Source: Candidatus Nitrotoga sp. MKT | GTDB lineage: Bacteria; Pseudomonadota; Gammaproteobacteria; Burkholderiales; Gallionellaceae | Length of the DNA: 64,000 bases | NCBI GenBank assembly: GCA_003402345.1 | Contig: QFXH01000005.1 | Coordinates: forward strand, 62,001 to 126,000 | Direction of reading: 5' to 3' | In this document: positions 29,289 through 39,463 of the stretch, one piece after another | Layout: every line of letters begins with the position of its first letter | Position numbering within the stretch: position 1 is the stretch's first letter | Program-made: the position numbers and the translations under genes | Notes under the pieces: generated by a model | Told to the model about the DNA's origin: nothing | Databases searched by the model: none | Seen by the model: the letters and a program-made list of their open reading frames with translations, nothing else

Positions 29289-31166
29289 ATGAAACAAACC
29301 ATCGCAGTTAACGTGCCGGATATTGGTGACTTTAAGGATGTAGCTATTATCGAGGTGCTAGTAAAAATAGGCGAGGCCGTAACAGCAGAGCAATCGCTGA
29401 TCACATTGGAAACCGACAAGGCGACTGTGGACGTGCCTTCCCCCGTTGCGGGGGTGGTGAAGGAATTAAAGATCAAGATTGGTGACAAGGTCAACCAAGG
29501 CGACTTGATTTTAATGTTGGAAGCAGAATCGGCAGCGGAAGTATCCGCTTCCTCGTCTGTTCAATCCACTTCTGTCGCTGCTATCCCTCATTTTTCAGAG
29601 GAAAGGTCAACTCCCCCATCGGATAAAGAAAAAAAGGAAGAAAGAATGGAGGCAGGAGAAAGTTCATCTATGCCACAAGGCACTTCGGCTTTATCTTTTA
29701 CGCCTGAATTTGCCATCCCAACCGCCCCCTCATTTGAAAAAGGTGACCTCCATGCCGAAGTAGTCGTTTTGGGTGCCGGCCCCGGCGGTTATACTGCGGC
29801 TTTCCGTGCTGCTGATCTGGGCAAACAGGTAATACTGATTGAACGCCACTCCAAACTCGGGGGTGTGTGTCTTAATGTAGGCTGCATTCCATCGAAGGCG
29901 CTGCTACATGTCGCCAAGACTATCACCGAGGCCGATGAAATTTCGCATCATGGAGTCACGTTTAGCAAACCGACGATTGACATTAATAAAATCCGTAGCT
30001 GGAAGGAAAGCATTATTGCCAAGCTAACCGGCGGCTTAGTTGTATTATCCAAACAACGCAAAGTGAACGTAGTTTACGGTGTGGCGAAATTCAATTCGCC
30101 TAACAGCATCATGGTGGAAACCAGCGACGGTAGTAAGACCATCACGTTTGATAACGCCATCATTGCAGCAGGCTCCAGCGTAACGCGTATACCCGGCTTT
30201 CCGTATGATGATCCACGTTTGATTGATTCTACTGGTGCATTGCTGCTACAGGACATCCCTGAGCGTATGTTAATTATTGGCGGAGGCATCATCGGCTTGG
30301 AGATGGGCACGGTATATGACGCGCTGGGCTCCAAAATTTCTGTGGTCGAATTGGCCGATAGCCTAATTCCTGGCGCTGACCGTGATCTTGTACGTCTGTT
30401 GCACAAGCGCATCGAAAAACGTTACGAAGCAATTTATTTGAAGACCAGGGTTACCAAAATTGAGGCAAGGACGGAAGGGTTGAATATAACCTTTGAAGGT
30501 GACAATGCACCACAACCGCAACTATATGACCGTGTGCTGCTCGCCGTAGGGCGTCGTCCAAACGGACACGAAATTAACGCGGAAGCGGCAGGTGTGGCGG
30601 TCAATGAACGCGGTTTTATCCCGGTTGATAAACAACAGCGCAGCAATGTGCCACATATCTATGCTATCGGCGATATTGTTGGCGATCCCATGCTGGCACA
30701 CAAGGCAACGCATGAAGGCAAAGTGGCTGCGGAAGTGATTGCCGGACATAAAGCCAGCTTTGATGCGCTCACCATTCCGTCTGTGGCTTATACCGATCCG
30801 GAAATTTCTTGGATGGGTCTGACCGAAACACAAGCTAAAGCACAGGGCATACCCTATGAGAAAGCAGCTTTTCCATGGGCGGCAAGTGGCCGTGCACTGT
30901 CAATGGGGCGCGAAGAAGGACTCACCAAGCTGTTATATGATCCGCAAACCAAGCGTATTCTCGGTGCAGGCATTGTGGGCAGCAATGCGGGTGAATTGAT
31001 CGCCGAAACAGTACTTGCGCTGGAAATGGGTGCCGACATGGGGGACATCGGTCTGACTATCCACCCACACCCCACACTGTCGGAAACTGTCGGCTTCGCA
31101 GCGGAAATTGCCGAAGGCAGCATTACCGACCTATACCTGCCCCGGAAAAAACCAGGACGCATCTAA
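29289..31166 (+). CDS. lpdA: dihydrolipoyl dehydrogenase with N-terminal lipoyl domain
   Basis: The E3 subunit of 2-oxoacid dehydrogenase complexes, 625 residues. Residues 1-78 form a lipoyl domain with the lipoylated lysine at 44 (ETDKATVD). A flexible Ser/Glu/Lys linker runs to ~150, followed by the FAD/NAD flavoenzyme. The redox disulfide is Cys194 and Cys199 ([13 protein letters not shown]); [10 protein letters not shown] binds NAD, and HPHPTLSE carries the catalytic base. Such lipoyl-E3 fusions usually follow aceE-aceF; neither is adjacent here. The last codons and TAA stop fall inside a repeat related to the MITE family of this window (31155-31182), so the native C-terminus may have been altered. 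Confidence 0.94.
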   Translation: MKQTIAVNVPDIGDFKDVAIIEVLVKIGEAVTAEQSLITLETDKATVDVPSPVAGVVKELKIKIGDKVNQGDLILMLEAESAAEVSASSSVQSTSVAAIPHFSEERSTPPSDKEKKEERMEAGESSSMPQGTSALSFTPEFAIPTAPSFEKGDLHAEVVVLGAGPGGYTAAFRAADLGKQVILIERHSKLGGVCLNVGCIPSKALLHVAKTITEADEISHHGVTFSKPTIDINKIRSWKESIIAKLTGGLVVLSKQRKVNVVYGVAKFNSPNSIMVETSDGSKTITFDNAIIAAGSSVTRIPGFPYDDPRLIDSTGALLLQDIPERMLIIGGGIIGLEMGTVYDALGSKISVVELADSLIPGADRDLVRLLHKRIEKRYEAIYLKTRVTKIEARTEGLNITFEGDNAPQPQLYDRVLLAVGRRPNGHEINAEAAGVAVNERGFIPVDKQQRSNVPHIYAIGDIVGDPMLAHKATHEGKVAAEVIAGHKASFDALTIPSVAYTDPEISWMGLTETQAKAQGIPYEKAAFPWAASGRALSMGREEGLTKLLYDPQTKRILGAGIVGSNAGELIAETVLALEMGADMGDIGLTIHPHPTLSETVGFAAEIAEGSITDLYLPRKKPGRI

Positions 31167-31182
31167 AAATTTAGAGGCATCC
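31155..31182. repeat. palindromic MITE-end remnant over the lpdA stop
   Basis: A 28-bp near-palindrome: GGACGCATCTAAA (31155-31167), AA, TTTAGAGGCATCC (31170-31182). The left arm matches the right terminal repeat of the MITE copy at 60461-60635 (GGACGCCTCTAAAAATTC, read on the minus strand) at 16 of 18 positions. It covers the last lpdA codons and its stop, and may now serve as a transcription stop. Confidence 0.6.
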
Positions 31183-31255
31183 ATTAGAATCATTACTACG
31201 CTTGTTGCCAGTGCCTCGATTAACCGCACAATGCGGAATCACGATACAAAGAGGT

Positions 31256-32770
31256 TTACCGTCTACCGCCTAAAATCGAACCAAGTACACCACGAATAAT
31301 TTGCCGCCCAACTGTTGAACCAATGGCACGGGCGGCACTCTTGGCAAACGCTTCACCGACACCTTCACGGCTTCTTGATGTGCTGCCGCCAAAGATGCTT
31401 CCTAATATTCCGCCCAACCCACCACCACTACTTGTCCCCTCTTGTTGTGTGGAATCAATAGCCTCTGTTGTTGTGCCTTCTGCGGATTTATTGCTGGTGC
31501 GCTCCTTGATGCGTTCGTAAGCTGATTCGCGATCCACCACTTTTTCATAGTGACCGACAAGCAGTGAGTCTTGAATAATGGCTTTGCGTTCCGCTTCATT
31601 AATGGGGCCGATTTGAGCTTGTGGCGGAATAATCAGTGCACGTTCAACAATACTCGGGCGACCTTTTTCATCCAGACATGAAACAAGTGCTTCGCCTACA
31701 CCCAGCGCAGTTATAACAGCTTCTTCATCCAGGCCAGGATTGTCATGCATAGTTTCAGCCGCTGCTTTCACAGCCTTTTGGTCACGTGGACTAAAGGCGC
31801 GTAACGCATGTTGCACGCGGTTGCCGAGCTGGCCCAGCACCTTGTCCGGTACATCAGCGGGATTTTGGGTGACAAAATATACACCTACGCCTTTGGAACG
31901 AATTAGGCGTACCACTTGTTCGATTTTATCGAGCAGCGCTTCAGGAGCATCGTTAAACAGTAAATGCGCTTCGTCGAAGAAAAACACCAACCTGGGCTTA
32001 ACAAGATCACCGGCTTCCGGTAGATTTTCGAATAATTCAGACAGTAACCACAACAGCATGGTGGAATATACTTTTGGCGAAGACATCAATTTATCGGCGG
32101 CCAGAATGTTAATCATGCCGTAGCCGTTAGCGTCGGTCTGCATTAGATCGGCAATATTGAGCATCGGTTCACCAAAAAAACTTTCGCCGCCTTGAGTTTC
32201 AATTTGCAGCAGGCCGCGCTGAATTGCCCCGATACTGGCGCTGGAGATGTTGCCGTATTCCGTCGTGAAATCTGCCGCATTTTCACCGACGTATTGCAGC
32301 ATCGCGCGTAGATCTTTCAAATCAAGCAATAATAATTCATTGTCATCGGCGACCTTGAACACTAGCGCCAGCACGCCCTGCTGCACTTCGTTCAAATTCA
32401 ACATGCGCCCGATGAGCAGCGGCCCCATGTCAGAAATAGTGGCACGCAACGGATGGCCCATAGTTCCGAATACATCCCAAAACGTTACTGGATAAGCACG
32501 ATGTACAAAATCTTCCAGGTTGAGTTGCGTAACTCTTTCGGTAACTTTTTGATTGTTGCCGCCAGCCTTGCTCAAACCGGATAGATCTCCCTTTATATCA
32601 GAAAGAAATACTGGCACACCAATGCGGCTGAAGGACTCCGCCAGTGTTTGCAAGGTGACAGTCTTACCCGTTCCTGTCGCACCTGTTATCAGTCCGTGGC
32701 GATTGGCCATTTGCGGCAGTAGAAAAAGTTCTTGCTTATTATTTTTAGCGATCAGTAGCGGTTCGCTCAT
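31256..32770 (-). CDS. HerA-like ATPase (DUF853 family)
   Basis: A 504-residue P-loop ATPase of the HerA/FtsK superfamily, DUF853 (YjgR-like). Walker A is [19 protein letters not shown], Walker B is [12 protein letters not shown], and the arginine-finger region is [16 protein letters not shown]. The C-terminal ~60 residues are low-complexity Gly/Ser ([14 protein letters not shown]) ending in a glycine-rich tail. Its role is unproven in this family; it is often called a putative helicase. Single gene, convergent with lpdA. Confidence 0.88.
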   Translation of the reverse strand: MSEPLLIAKNNKQELFLLPQMANRHGLITGATGTGKTVTLQTLAESFSRIGVPVFLSDIKGDLSGLSKAGGNNQKVTERVTQLNLEDFVHRAYPVTFWDVFGTMGHPLRATISDMGPLLIGRMLNLNEVQQGVLALVFKVADDNELLLLDLKDLRAMLQYVGENAADFTTEYGNISSASIGAIQRGLLQIETQGGESFFGEPMLNIADLMQTDANGYGMINILAADKLMSSPKVYSTMLLWLLSELFENLPEAGDLVKPRLVFFFDEAHLLFNDAPEALLDKIEQVVRLIRSKGVGVYFVTQNPADVPDKVLGQLGNRVQHALRAFSPRDQKAVKAAAETMHDNPGLDEEAVITALGVGEALVSCLDEKGRPSIVERALIIPPQAQIGPINEAERKAIIQDSLLVGHYEKVVDRESAYERIKERTSNKSAEGTTTEAIDSTQQEGTSSGGGLGGILGSIFGGSTSRSREGVGEAFAKSAARAIGSTVGRQIIRGVLGSILGGRR

Positions 32771-33028
32771 ATTGGCTCCGAGTTAATTTGGTAGCCTTGC
32801 ACAAAACGTAGCAGGCATGGTTGTATGAATGCACTAATTTAGATTAATTAAACGAAAAATGATAACGTGGGTTCAGTTTCATAATGTAGGAGAATTATGT
32901 ATCCTCACCAACACGTTTTTTACCACATTGCCATAATATACTCGATACCCAATCTGCGTGCTTCCCAAAGACTTTGCAATAGTGATATATCAATTTGCTA
33001 AATCAACTTTTACAGGATAAATATCATC

Positions 33029-33844
33029 ATGCCTCAACATAAAATCCAAAGCATTCTATTTGCCTTTGCCACACTTGCTGCTAGCCATGCCCATGCTATT
33101 GATTTTGGTGGCCTAATCAACAAAGAGCTTGGCAAGCTGGACAAATCTGCTCCACAAAAATCAGAACCTACAGCCACTAGCAACACACCAGCAATGACTG
33201 GAACTACAAAATCTACAACAAACCTGGCCAACTTTAGCGACAATGATCAGATTGATAGCTTGAAGCAAGCCCTTATTCAGGGTGCAGAAACTGCCGTTGG
33301 TAACCTTTCTAAAGAAAATGGTTACCTTGGCAACAACAAAGTGCGTATTCCATTGCCAGAAAATTTACAGAAAGCGGATGGCTTATTACGTAAATTTGGC
33401 ATGGGAAAGTATGCCGACGATTTGACTACTTCCATAAACCGAGCCGCCGAAACGGCAGCGCCTGAAGCAAAAGATTTATTAGTCGGCGCGGTCAATAAAA
33501 TGACCGTGGAAGACGCCAAAGGCATACTCACGGGCGGGAGCGATGCTGCTACGCAATATTTCCGCAAAAATACTGAAACGGCACTGGCCGGAAAATTTAA
33601 ACCTATCGTGGCAACTTCAATGCAAAAAGTGAAGCTCGCTGAAGCCTACGATCAGTTCGCTGAAAAGGGCGGGAAGTTTGGCTTGATAGACAAACGCGAT
33701 ACCAAAATGGATGACTACATTACCCGCAAGGCAATGGATGGCTTGTTTCTGATGATCGCCGAACAAGAAAAAGCGATTCGCGCAAATCCGCTTGAAGCAA
33801 CAGGCAATCTAGCAAAGAAGATTTTTTCGGCGATCAAATTTTAA
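33029..33844 (+). CDS. secreted DUF4197 protein
   Basis: 271 residues with a signal peptide (1-23, ending AHA). From about residue 65 it matches the DUF4197 pattern: LKQALIQGAETAVGNLSKENGYLGNNKVRIPLPENL, split as the helical ALIQGAETAV and the KVRIPLPE block, and later DYITRKAMDGLFLMIAEQE near the C-terminus. A periplasmic protein of unknown function. The region upstream (32771-33028) holds its promoter. Confidence 0.82.
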   Translation: MPQHKIQSILFAFATLAASHAHAIDFGGLINKELGKLDKSAPQKSEPTATSNTPAMTGTTKSTTNLANFSDNDQIDSLKQALIQGAETAVGNLSKENGYLGNNKVRIPLPENLQKADGLLRKFGMGKYADDLTTSINRAAETAAPEAKDLLVGAVNKMTVEDAKGILTGGSDAATQYFRKNTETALAGKFKPIVATSMQKVKLAEAYDQFAEKGGKFGLIDKRDTKMDDYITRKAMDGLFLMIAEQEKAIRANPLEATGNLAKKIFSAIKF

Positions 33845-33907
33845 CCGGTCGGCCATTCACTATTTAATGGGAAGGATGGGTTTGGAGAATCCACTGACTT
33901 TTTGAAC

Positions 33908-34306
33908 ATGACTGAATTTACCAGTCTGATATCACTTTTCATTAGCAGCTTCCTTGCCGCCACCTTGCTTCCCGGTGGCTCTGAAATTGTACTGATCGGT
34001 GTGCTGAAACTGTACCCGGAATTATTCTGGCCTGCACTTTTGCTCGGGACTCTCGGTAATACGCTGGGTGGCATGGTGTCATTTGGTATGGGTTGGTTGC
34101 TACCGCAAACCCATAAGCTCAAACATGTAGAAAAAATACAACACTACGGCACACCCGCATTATTGTTTGCCTGGGTTCCATTACTGGGTGATGCGCTATG
34201 TCTTGCTGCCGGATGGTTAAGGCTTAATCCATGGCAGGCTGCATTATTTATGGTAATCGGCAAATTCGCGCGTTATTGGGTAATTGCGGTCGCAACCCAA
34301 ATTTAA
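33908..34306 (+). CDS. YqaA-family membrane protein
   Basis: A 132-residue inner-membrane protein of the YqaA/DedA-like (SNARE-associated) family: LLPGGSEIVLIGVLKLYPE, LGTLGNTLGGMVSFGMGWLLP, then a cytoplasmic loop and VPLLGDALCLAAGWLRLNP. About four hydrophobic segments. The function is unknown, with DedA relatives linked to lipid flipping. The ATG at 33908 is used; a TTG two codons earlier is possible. Confidence 0.85.
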   Translation: MTEFTSLISLFISSFLAATLLPGGSEIVLIGVLKLYPELFWPALLLGTLGNTLGGMVSFGMGWLLPQTHKLKHVEKIQHYGTPALLFAWVPLLGDALCLAAGWLRLNPWQAALFMVIGKFARYWVIAVATQI

Positions 34307-34422
34307 ATTAAAGAGTCGCGCGGAACACTCACGGTTCAATTATTTCAACGTCGCTTCCTTATAGACGAGTTCACGAGTCTATAGCAAGAGATCATGAAGG
34401 TAATAAACGTAGGCTAAATTTA

Positions 34423-34603
34423 GGGCATCTCTAAAAATCTAATTTTGCGAGTAGCCGCTTTGCGGCTTGCCTGCTTACCCCATTTCGTCACAATACAGCG
34501 TTATTTGAAAAAAGTTATCGTTTACATATCAATTATAATGCAGCGTCCGAGTTTTTTACTCGTACCTTGTTTTGCCTAGAAACTTGAATTTTTAGAGGTG
34601 CCC
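34423..34603. mobile_element. MITE copy 1 with TTA target duplication
   Basis: A 181-bp element with terminal inverted repeats GGGCATCTCTAAAAAT (left) and, read on the minus strand, GGGCACCTCTAAAAAT (right), matching at 15 of 16 positions. TTA occurs immediately on both sides (34420-34422 and 34604-34606), consistent with a 3-bp target duplication. There is no coding capacity. A second copy lies at 60461-60635. A 3-bp duplication and GG-start ends suggest mobilisation by an IS5-family transposase encoded elsewhere. It sits 9 bp from the stop of the GGDEF-EAL gene. Confidence 0.85.
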
Positions 34604-34612
34604 TTAAGACTA

Positions 34613-37600
34613 TCAGACCTTTGATCGAGCAAATTCCTCGAACTGGTCGGCTAACAGTGGCTTGCAATAATAATAACCCTGCAACTCATCGCAACCCTGT
34701 TCCCGTAGGAATGTCAGCTGCCCCACTGTCTCTACTCCTTCGGCGATGGTTTGCAGTCCAAGGCTCTTCGCCATGTTGATAATGGCTCCAACGATAGCCC
34801 TGTCTTCTGGATCGGTACTGATGTCGCGCACAAAAGACTGGTCAATTTTGAGTTTGTATACCTTAAATTTCTTTAGGTGGCTGAGTGATGAAAAACCGGT
34901 ACCAAAATCATCGATCGACATACGTACGCCGCGCTCGTGCAGTTTGTTCATTACGGCGATTGCCTTTTGCGGATCGTGCATCGCTACGCCCTCGGTCAGT
35001 TCTAGCTCCAGATATTCCGGTAGCAAGCCCTCTTCGTCGAGGATGCGCGTGATCAAATTGGGCAGGTTGGGATGACGGAACTGAACTACGGAAAGATTCA
35101 CCGCCATAACTAGTGGGGCAAGGCCACTCTGCATCCAGGATTTTGCTTGCCGTACGGCATGCCGCAGCACCCACTCTCCAATGGGTAGGATCAGTCCGCT
35201 TTCCTCTGCGGAGGGGATAAATTCCGCTGGCAAAACTGAACCTAACACGGGATGTGTCCAGTGTAACAAAGCTTCCGCCCCGACGATGCGACCGTCACGC
35301 ACGGATACCTGTGGCTGATAGTAAATCTGCATTTGATCGCGTTCAATCGCTTGACGCAATGCGTTGACCAGTGTCAGGTGACGCGCCGAACGAATTTGCA
35401 TTTCTGCCGTAAAGAAACTGTAACCATGACGGCCTTCGTGCTTGGCGCGATACATGGCGGAGTCGGCGCTTTTGGAAAGTGTCTCCAGATCCACGCCGTC
35501 ACCCGGATAAAGTGCAATACCGATCGAGCCGGTTACGTTCAGATCATACTGTTCTATCTGGCAGGGTTCGGCGATGACGTCCAGCAGTTTCTGCGCTACG
35601 TGGGGCGCTTCGTGTGCATCGACGCCGTACAACAAGAAAATAAACTCGTCCCCACCAAGGCGCGACACCATATCTTCCTCGCGTAGCACCAAGCGTAGCC
35701 GTTTAGCCAATTCGACCAGTAATGCATCACCGACACTGTGGCCGAGCGTATCGTTTATATCCTTGAAGTGATCGAGATCGAGGAACATCAATGTCACAGG
35801 CTCTCGACTCCGCTGCGCCAAACTAATGACATATTTAGCGTGGTTGTTCAGTTGGACACGGTTTGGTAGTCCGGTGAGCGCGTCGAAATGTGCCAGGTAT
35901 TGAATACGTTTCTCGGCTTCCTTGCGCGCGGTAATATCTCTGGTAATACCAAGCAACATCGTGATTTTTCCGTCCGCATCACTGAGTGGTGCGGCATGGG
36001 TTTCAAGCCAGTGTTGAGCCCCCTTGATCCCTTTGATTTCGAATTCAAAAATACAACTTTCCCCACTCATTACGCGCTGGTGTGTAGCAATAAAGGAATC
36101 TTGATATTCGGAAAGAATAAAGTCTACGAGATTATGCTGTTGCACCTCCTCTAGTGAATTTGCCTCGAGCATAGCAAGGCCCGTAGCGTTCATTTCCATA
36201 ATTTCACCGCCATTGCCTATGACCATTATGCATTCCGGTTCCGTCTCGATGATGGTCCGCAAGCGTTGTTCGCTCTTTCGCAATGCTTCTTCTGCCCGCT
36301 TACGCTGCGCCTCGTGCTCAAAGCTTTTTAGCGCATAATCTATGTCCATTGCCATTCCCACCAGCAAATTACGCACATTTTCATCGAAGGCATTGTCCAC
36401 ATCGGTATAGAGGGTTAAAACCCCGCTGACTTCTTCATTGCGGTGTAGCGGAAGCGCCGCGGATGACGCCCATCCAAACCGTGCGCCGTGCTTATGCCAC
36501 AGCGTGGTGACGGGGTCATGCTGAAAATTTTGACACCAAAATGGCAAGTTATCACGGAATGCCGAGCTGGTCGGTCCACGTCCGTAGGGTTCATGGGCTG
36601 CCACAGGAATCTGCAGCCCTTTCAGATATTCCACACCACTGCCAAAGGATGCGATCGGCTTGATCTGTTGGCTATGTTCTTCAAGCGCGCCTATCCATGC
36701 CATATCCATGCCGCCGAAATTGACTACAGCGCGGCAGACTTGCTCGAACAATTCCGCCTCGCTGGTGCAACGCACGATAGCCTGGTTACATTTGCTCAAC
36801 GCAGCGTAAAGCTTGGTCAAGCGTTGATTTGTTGCTTCGGCTTCCTTGCGCTGGGCGTCGATTCTGGCCAAATTCATCTGTGTTTCCGATAACCAATCCA
36901 GCACACTATTTTCCATACCTTTGGCGACTGAAATGACGGATGAAAAATTTCCACTGCCAAGATGGGCGATACGCGTATGCAGCTCGCTTACGGAGCCCCC
37001 CAGCGTCGTATACAAATTCCGTTGCGATTTCCATAGTAAAAATGCTAACAGCAAGCCCAACAGAATGAAGGTTGCACGAATTAGTGTGGCGCGGACTTCA
37101 GCTGTATGGACAGCCCCCAACGTTCGCTGATCCGCCATTCTTTGAAACTGGCTGATCGGCCGCATGACGCTGGCCTTGGCTTGATGGTAAGCCGCGTCAT
37201 GCAATATAAAAATTGCTTCGGTACGGTTGGTTTCAATCAGCGGGCTGGTTGATTCGATAAGTTCCATTGCGGCAAATTCGGTGCGCGTGAGCGTATCCGA
37301 GTTAGTTTTTGCTTCCGCCAATTTGGCGAATTCTTCTTTAGTAAAACCCGCCCCCCGCATCAACTCCAGCAGGGGAATCGCCAGTCCCGGCGACTGCGGA
37401 CGCAGGTCATCGCCTAGCACAATATCCCAGTAGATGTTCTGGTAGCCGACCGGACGCGGTCTCTTGCCATCCTGGATGTCGAGAATTTCCTGGTAATGTT
37501 GCTTGTAGATAGGGTCTCCGGTCACCACATAGGTGCGAACCATACGTGTAAGGTCATCAGATGACTGGCGTAATTCGTCAGCCAGAATTAACGAATGCTG

Positions 37601-37747
37601 CCGCAATTCGTTAATTCGATCGACTTCCTTTTCTGCCCAAACATAGATGGTAAAGGTTGCAGCGAAAACAACGAACGTGCCCAACGTTAGCCAAAGATGG
37701 CGTGAAAATCGGGGCAAGTTGTTCTTGAAAATTGTCATTATGGCCAT
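34613..37747 (-). CDS. GGDEF-EAL c-di-GMP protein with GAF and PAS sensors
   Basis: A 1044-residue membrane protein for cyclic-di-GMP turnover. An N-terminal membrane helix (~residues 16-38), a periplasmic helical region and a second helix (~225-242) are followed by a GAF domain (~320-480), a PAS domain (~490-620), GGDEF (~630-790) and EAL (~800-1040). SRLGGDEFIF is an intact cyclase site. EALLHW, DDFGTGFSSL, KIDQSFV and IAEGVET are intact phosphodiesterase motifs. Both activities are therefore possible. The start at 37747 has AGGAA just upstream; a TTG at 37816 is the farther option. It ends next to a MITE. Confidence 0.9.
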   Translation of the reverse strand: MAIMTIFKNNLPRFSRHLWLTLGTFVVFAATFTIYVWAEKEVDRINELRQHSLILADELRQSSDDLTRMVRTYVVTGDPIYKQHYQEILDIQDGKRPRPVGYQNIYWDIVLGDDLRPQSPGLAIPLLELMRGAGFTKEEFAKLAEAKTNSDTLTRTEFAAMELIESTSPLIETNRTEAIFILHDAAYHQAKASVMRPISQFQRMADQRTLGAVHTAEVRATLIRATFILLGLLLAFLLWKSQRNLYTTLGGSVSELHTRIAHLGSGNFSSVISVAKGMENSVLDWLSETQMNLARIDAQRKEAEATNQRLTKLYAALSKCNQAIVRCTSEAELFEQVCRAVVNFGGMDMAWIGALEEHSQQIKPIASFGSGVEYLKGLQIPVAAHEPYGRGPTSSAFRDNLPFWCQNFQHDPVTTLWHKHGARFGWASSAALPLHRNEEVSGVLTLYTDVDNAFDENVRNLLVGMAMDIDYALKSFEHEAQRKRAEEALRKSEQRLRTIIETEPECIMVIGNGGEIMEMNATGLAMLEANSLEEVQQHNLVDFILSEYQDSFIATHQRVMSGESCIFEFEIKGIKGAQHWLETHAAPLSDADGKITMLLGITRDITARKEAEKRIQYLAHFDALTGLPNRVQLNNHAKYVISLAQRSREPVTLMFLDLDHFKDINDTLGHSVGDALLVELAKRLRLVLREEDMVSRLGGDEFIFLLYGVDAHEAPHVAQKLLDVIAEPCQIEQYDLNVTGSIGIALYPGDGVDLETLSKSADSAMYRAKHEGRHGYSFFTAEMQIRSARHLTLVNALRQAIERDQMQIYYQPQVSVRDGRIVGAEALLHWTHPVLGSVLPAEFIPSAEESGLILPIGEWVLRHAVRQAKSWMQSGLAPLVMAVNLSVVQFRHPNLPNLITRILDEEGLLPEYLELELTEGVAMHDPQKAIAVMNKLHERGVRMSIDDFGTGFSSLSHLKKFKVYKLKIDQSFVRDISTDPEDRAIVGAIINMAKSLGLQTIAEGVETVGQLTFLREQGCDELQGYYYCKPLLADQFEEFARSKV

Positions 37748-38278
37748 TCTTCCTAAGCGCGCTACAGATTGTGAAAAATAGTTAACCAGCGCGCATAGCT
37801 TCTGACGCGGATTCAATTTCGGGACGCAACAAAAACATTCGTCACCCAGCCAAATTGATTTGCGCTAAGGTAACGTTGATTTCGCAAACACAATGCTGTT
37901 ATGAAACACGTTAAACATAATAGATGACAAACATGGTAGGCCGCAATAAAACAGCAAATCTTGGATGCGAAGCCATCCTGGCGACGCTACGCTACTGAAA
38001 TTCTGTCATATTCCGGCGAAGAAAAAATAGGTAAACAATTGTTTGCCGACATTAGTGAAGTACCGCTTTTTATTTTGAAGAAGGCAACGGTGTTCAGCCC
38101 TGCCTTTAAGCGGCCTGTACCTGCGAGTGCAGGCGCGTGTTGAATGCCATTATAATGATTGAAAATAAGCGATATTCAGGCGTCATGAGGCTGCTTAATT
38201 ACCTGATTTTGTGTGTTATAGACAGTGGGACATGATTTGCGTACAAAATGTGAAGTAGTGATTTTCCTGGAGAAATGA
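37748..38278. other. intergenic region between divergent genes
   Basis: 531 bp holding the promoters of the GGDEF-EAL gene (minus) and the Sel1 gene (plus). A small inverted repeat, CCTGC/GCAGG, lies near 38119-38132. No supported gene. Confidence 0.45.
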
Positions 38279-39289
38279 ATGAAAAAATGGTTTTTTTATT
38301 TAACGGTAATCTTGGTAACGAGTAGTGGCCTGGCCCAAGCACATTCAGATGAGGTAAAAGCGGAAGGAAAATATGTGCAAGTTAAAGAGGCCTTGCGCTT
38401 GGCTGCCGAGCAAGGTGATGCAACGGCACAATACAGCCTTGGCGAAATGTTCCTTCAAGGGGATGGCGTTACACAAGACACTCAAGAAGCCGTAAAGTGG
38501 TTTCGCCTGGCTGCTAAGCAAGGGCATGCAAATGCACAATTTAACCTTGGCTTAAGTTTTGGCAACGGCCAAGGCGTTACACAGGACTATCAGGAAGCGG
38601 TCAAGTGGTTTCGCTCAGCTGCCGAACAGGGACATGCAAAAGCACAGTTTAGCCTTGGCATAAGCTATGCCAACGGGCAGGGCACCATGCAAAACTTTGA
38701 GGAAGCGATAAAGTGGTTTCGTTTGGCTGCCGAACAAGATGATGTAATCGCACAATACAACCTTGGCGTAATTTATCTTGAAGGGAAAATTGTAGCGCAA
38801 AACTACCCAGAAGCCGTGAAATGGTTTCACTTAGCGGCCAAACAAGGGCATGCACAAGCCCAATTTAACCTTGGTGTAAGCTACGGCAACGGCCAAGGCG
38901 TTACGCAAAACGATCAAGAGGCGGTTAAGTGGTTTCGCCTGGCGGCCGAACAGGGGCATACAAAAGCACAATATTACCTTGGCTTAAGTTATGCCAATAA
39001 ACAGGGCGTCACACAGGACGACCAGGAAGCGGTCAAATGGTTTCGCTTGGCCGCCAAGCGAGGCGACGCCGCCGCACAAAATAATCTTGGTTTAAGGTAC
39101 GGCCTCGGCCAAGGAGTGGCGCAAGATTATGTTCGCGCGCATATGTGGTTCAGTCTCGCAACAAATCGTCAAAAGGACGCGCAAGAAAATCGCGACAAAG
39201 TAGCTCAACGCATGACACCAGCCCAAATCGCTGAAGCCCAAAAACTGGCACTCGATTGCAAAAAGAGCAATTACACAAATTGTGATTAG
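38279..39289 (+). CDS. secreted Sel1-repeat protein
   Basis: 336 residues: a signal peptide (1-21, ending AQA) and seven Sel1-like (TPR-related) repeats of 36 residues from about residue 48 to 300. Each follows the pattern AQ-x-x-LG-x-x-Y-x-x-G-x-G-V-x-Q-D-x-x-EAVKWFRLAA. It ends in the common RAHMWFSLATNR segment and a short helical tail. Such proteins act as periplasmic protein-protein scaffolds; the partner is unknown. The DNA repeats (108 bp) are very similar, indicating recent duplication. Confidence 0.88.
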   Translation: MKKWFFYLTVILVTSSGLAQAHSDEVKAEGKYVQVKEALRLAAEQGDATAQYSLGEMFLQGDGVTQDTQEAVKWFRLAAKQGHANAQFNLGLSFGNGQGVTQDYQEAVKWFRSAAEQGHAKAQFSLGISYANGQGTMQNFEEAIKWFRLAAEQDDVIAQYNLGVIYLEGKIVAQNYPEAVKWFHLAAKQGHAQAQFNLGVSYGNGQGVTQNDQEAVKWFRLAAEQGHTKAQYYLGLSYANKQGVTQDDQEAVKWFRLAAKRGDAAAQNNLGLRYGLGQGVAQDYVRAHMWFSLATNRQKDAQENRDKVAQRMTPAQIAEAQKLALDCKKSNYTNCD

Positions 39290-39463
39290 TACAGCATATT
39301 TGGAGTTCTAAAAGAAACAAATAAATGTCTTGTCTAAGTTATTTGGATTTCATAACGCGTTGAATAGGCAGTGGGAAATTTATCAGATGGTGGCCGCATC
39401 GGTATCGTGCTTGACCCGGACAGCACTTTTGTTAGCGCAACATCACTCACAAACAACGCTGCG

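Noticed and set aside
38414-39180. Regular repeats as a CRISPR array
   Set aside because: They are in-frame 108-bp coding repeats of a Sel1 protein, not short repeats with unique spacers.
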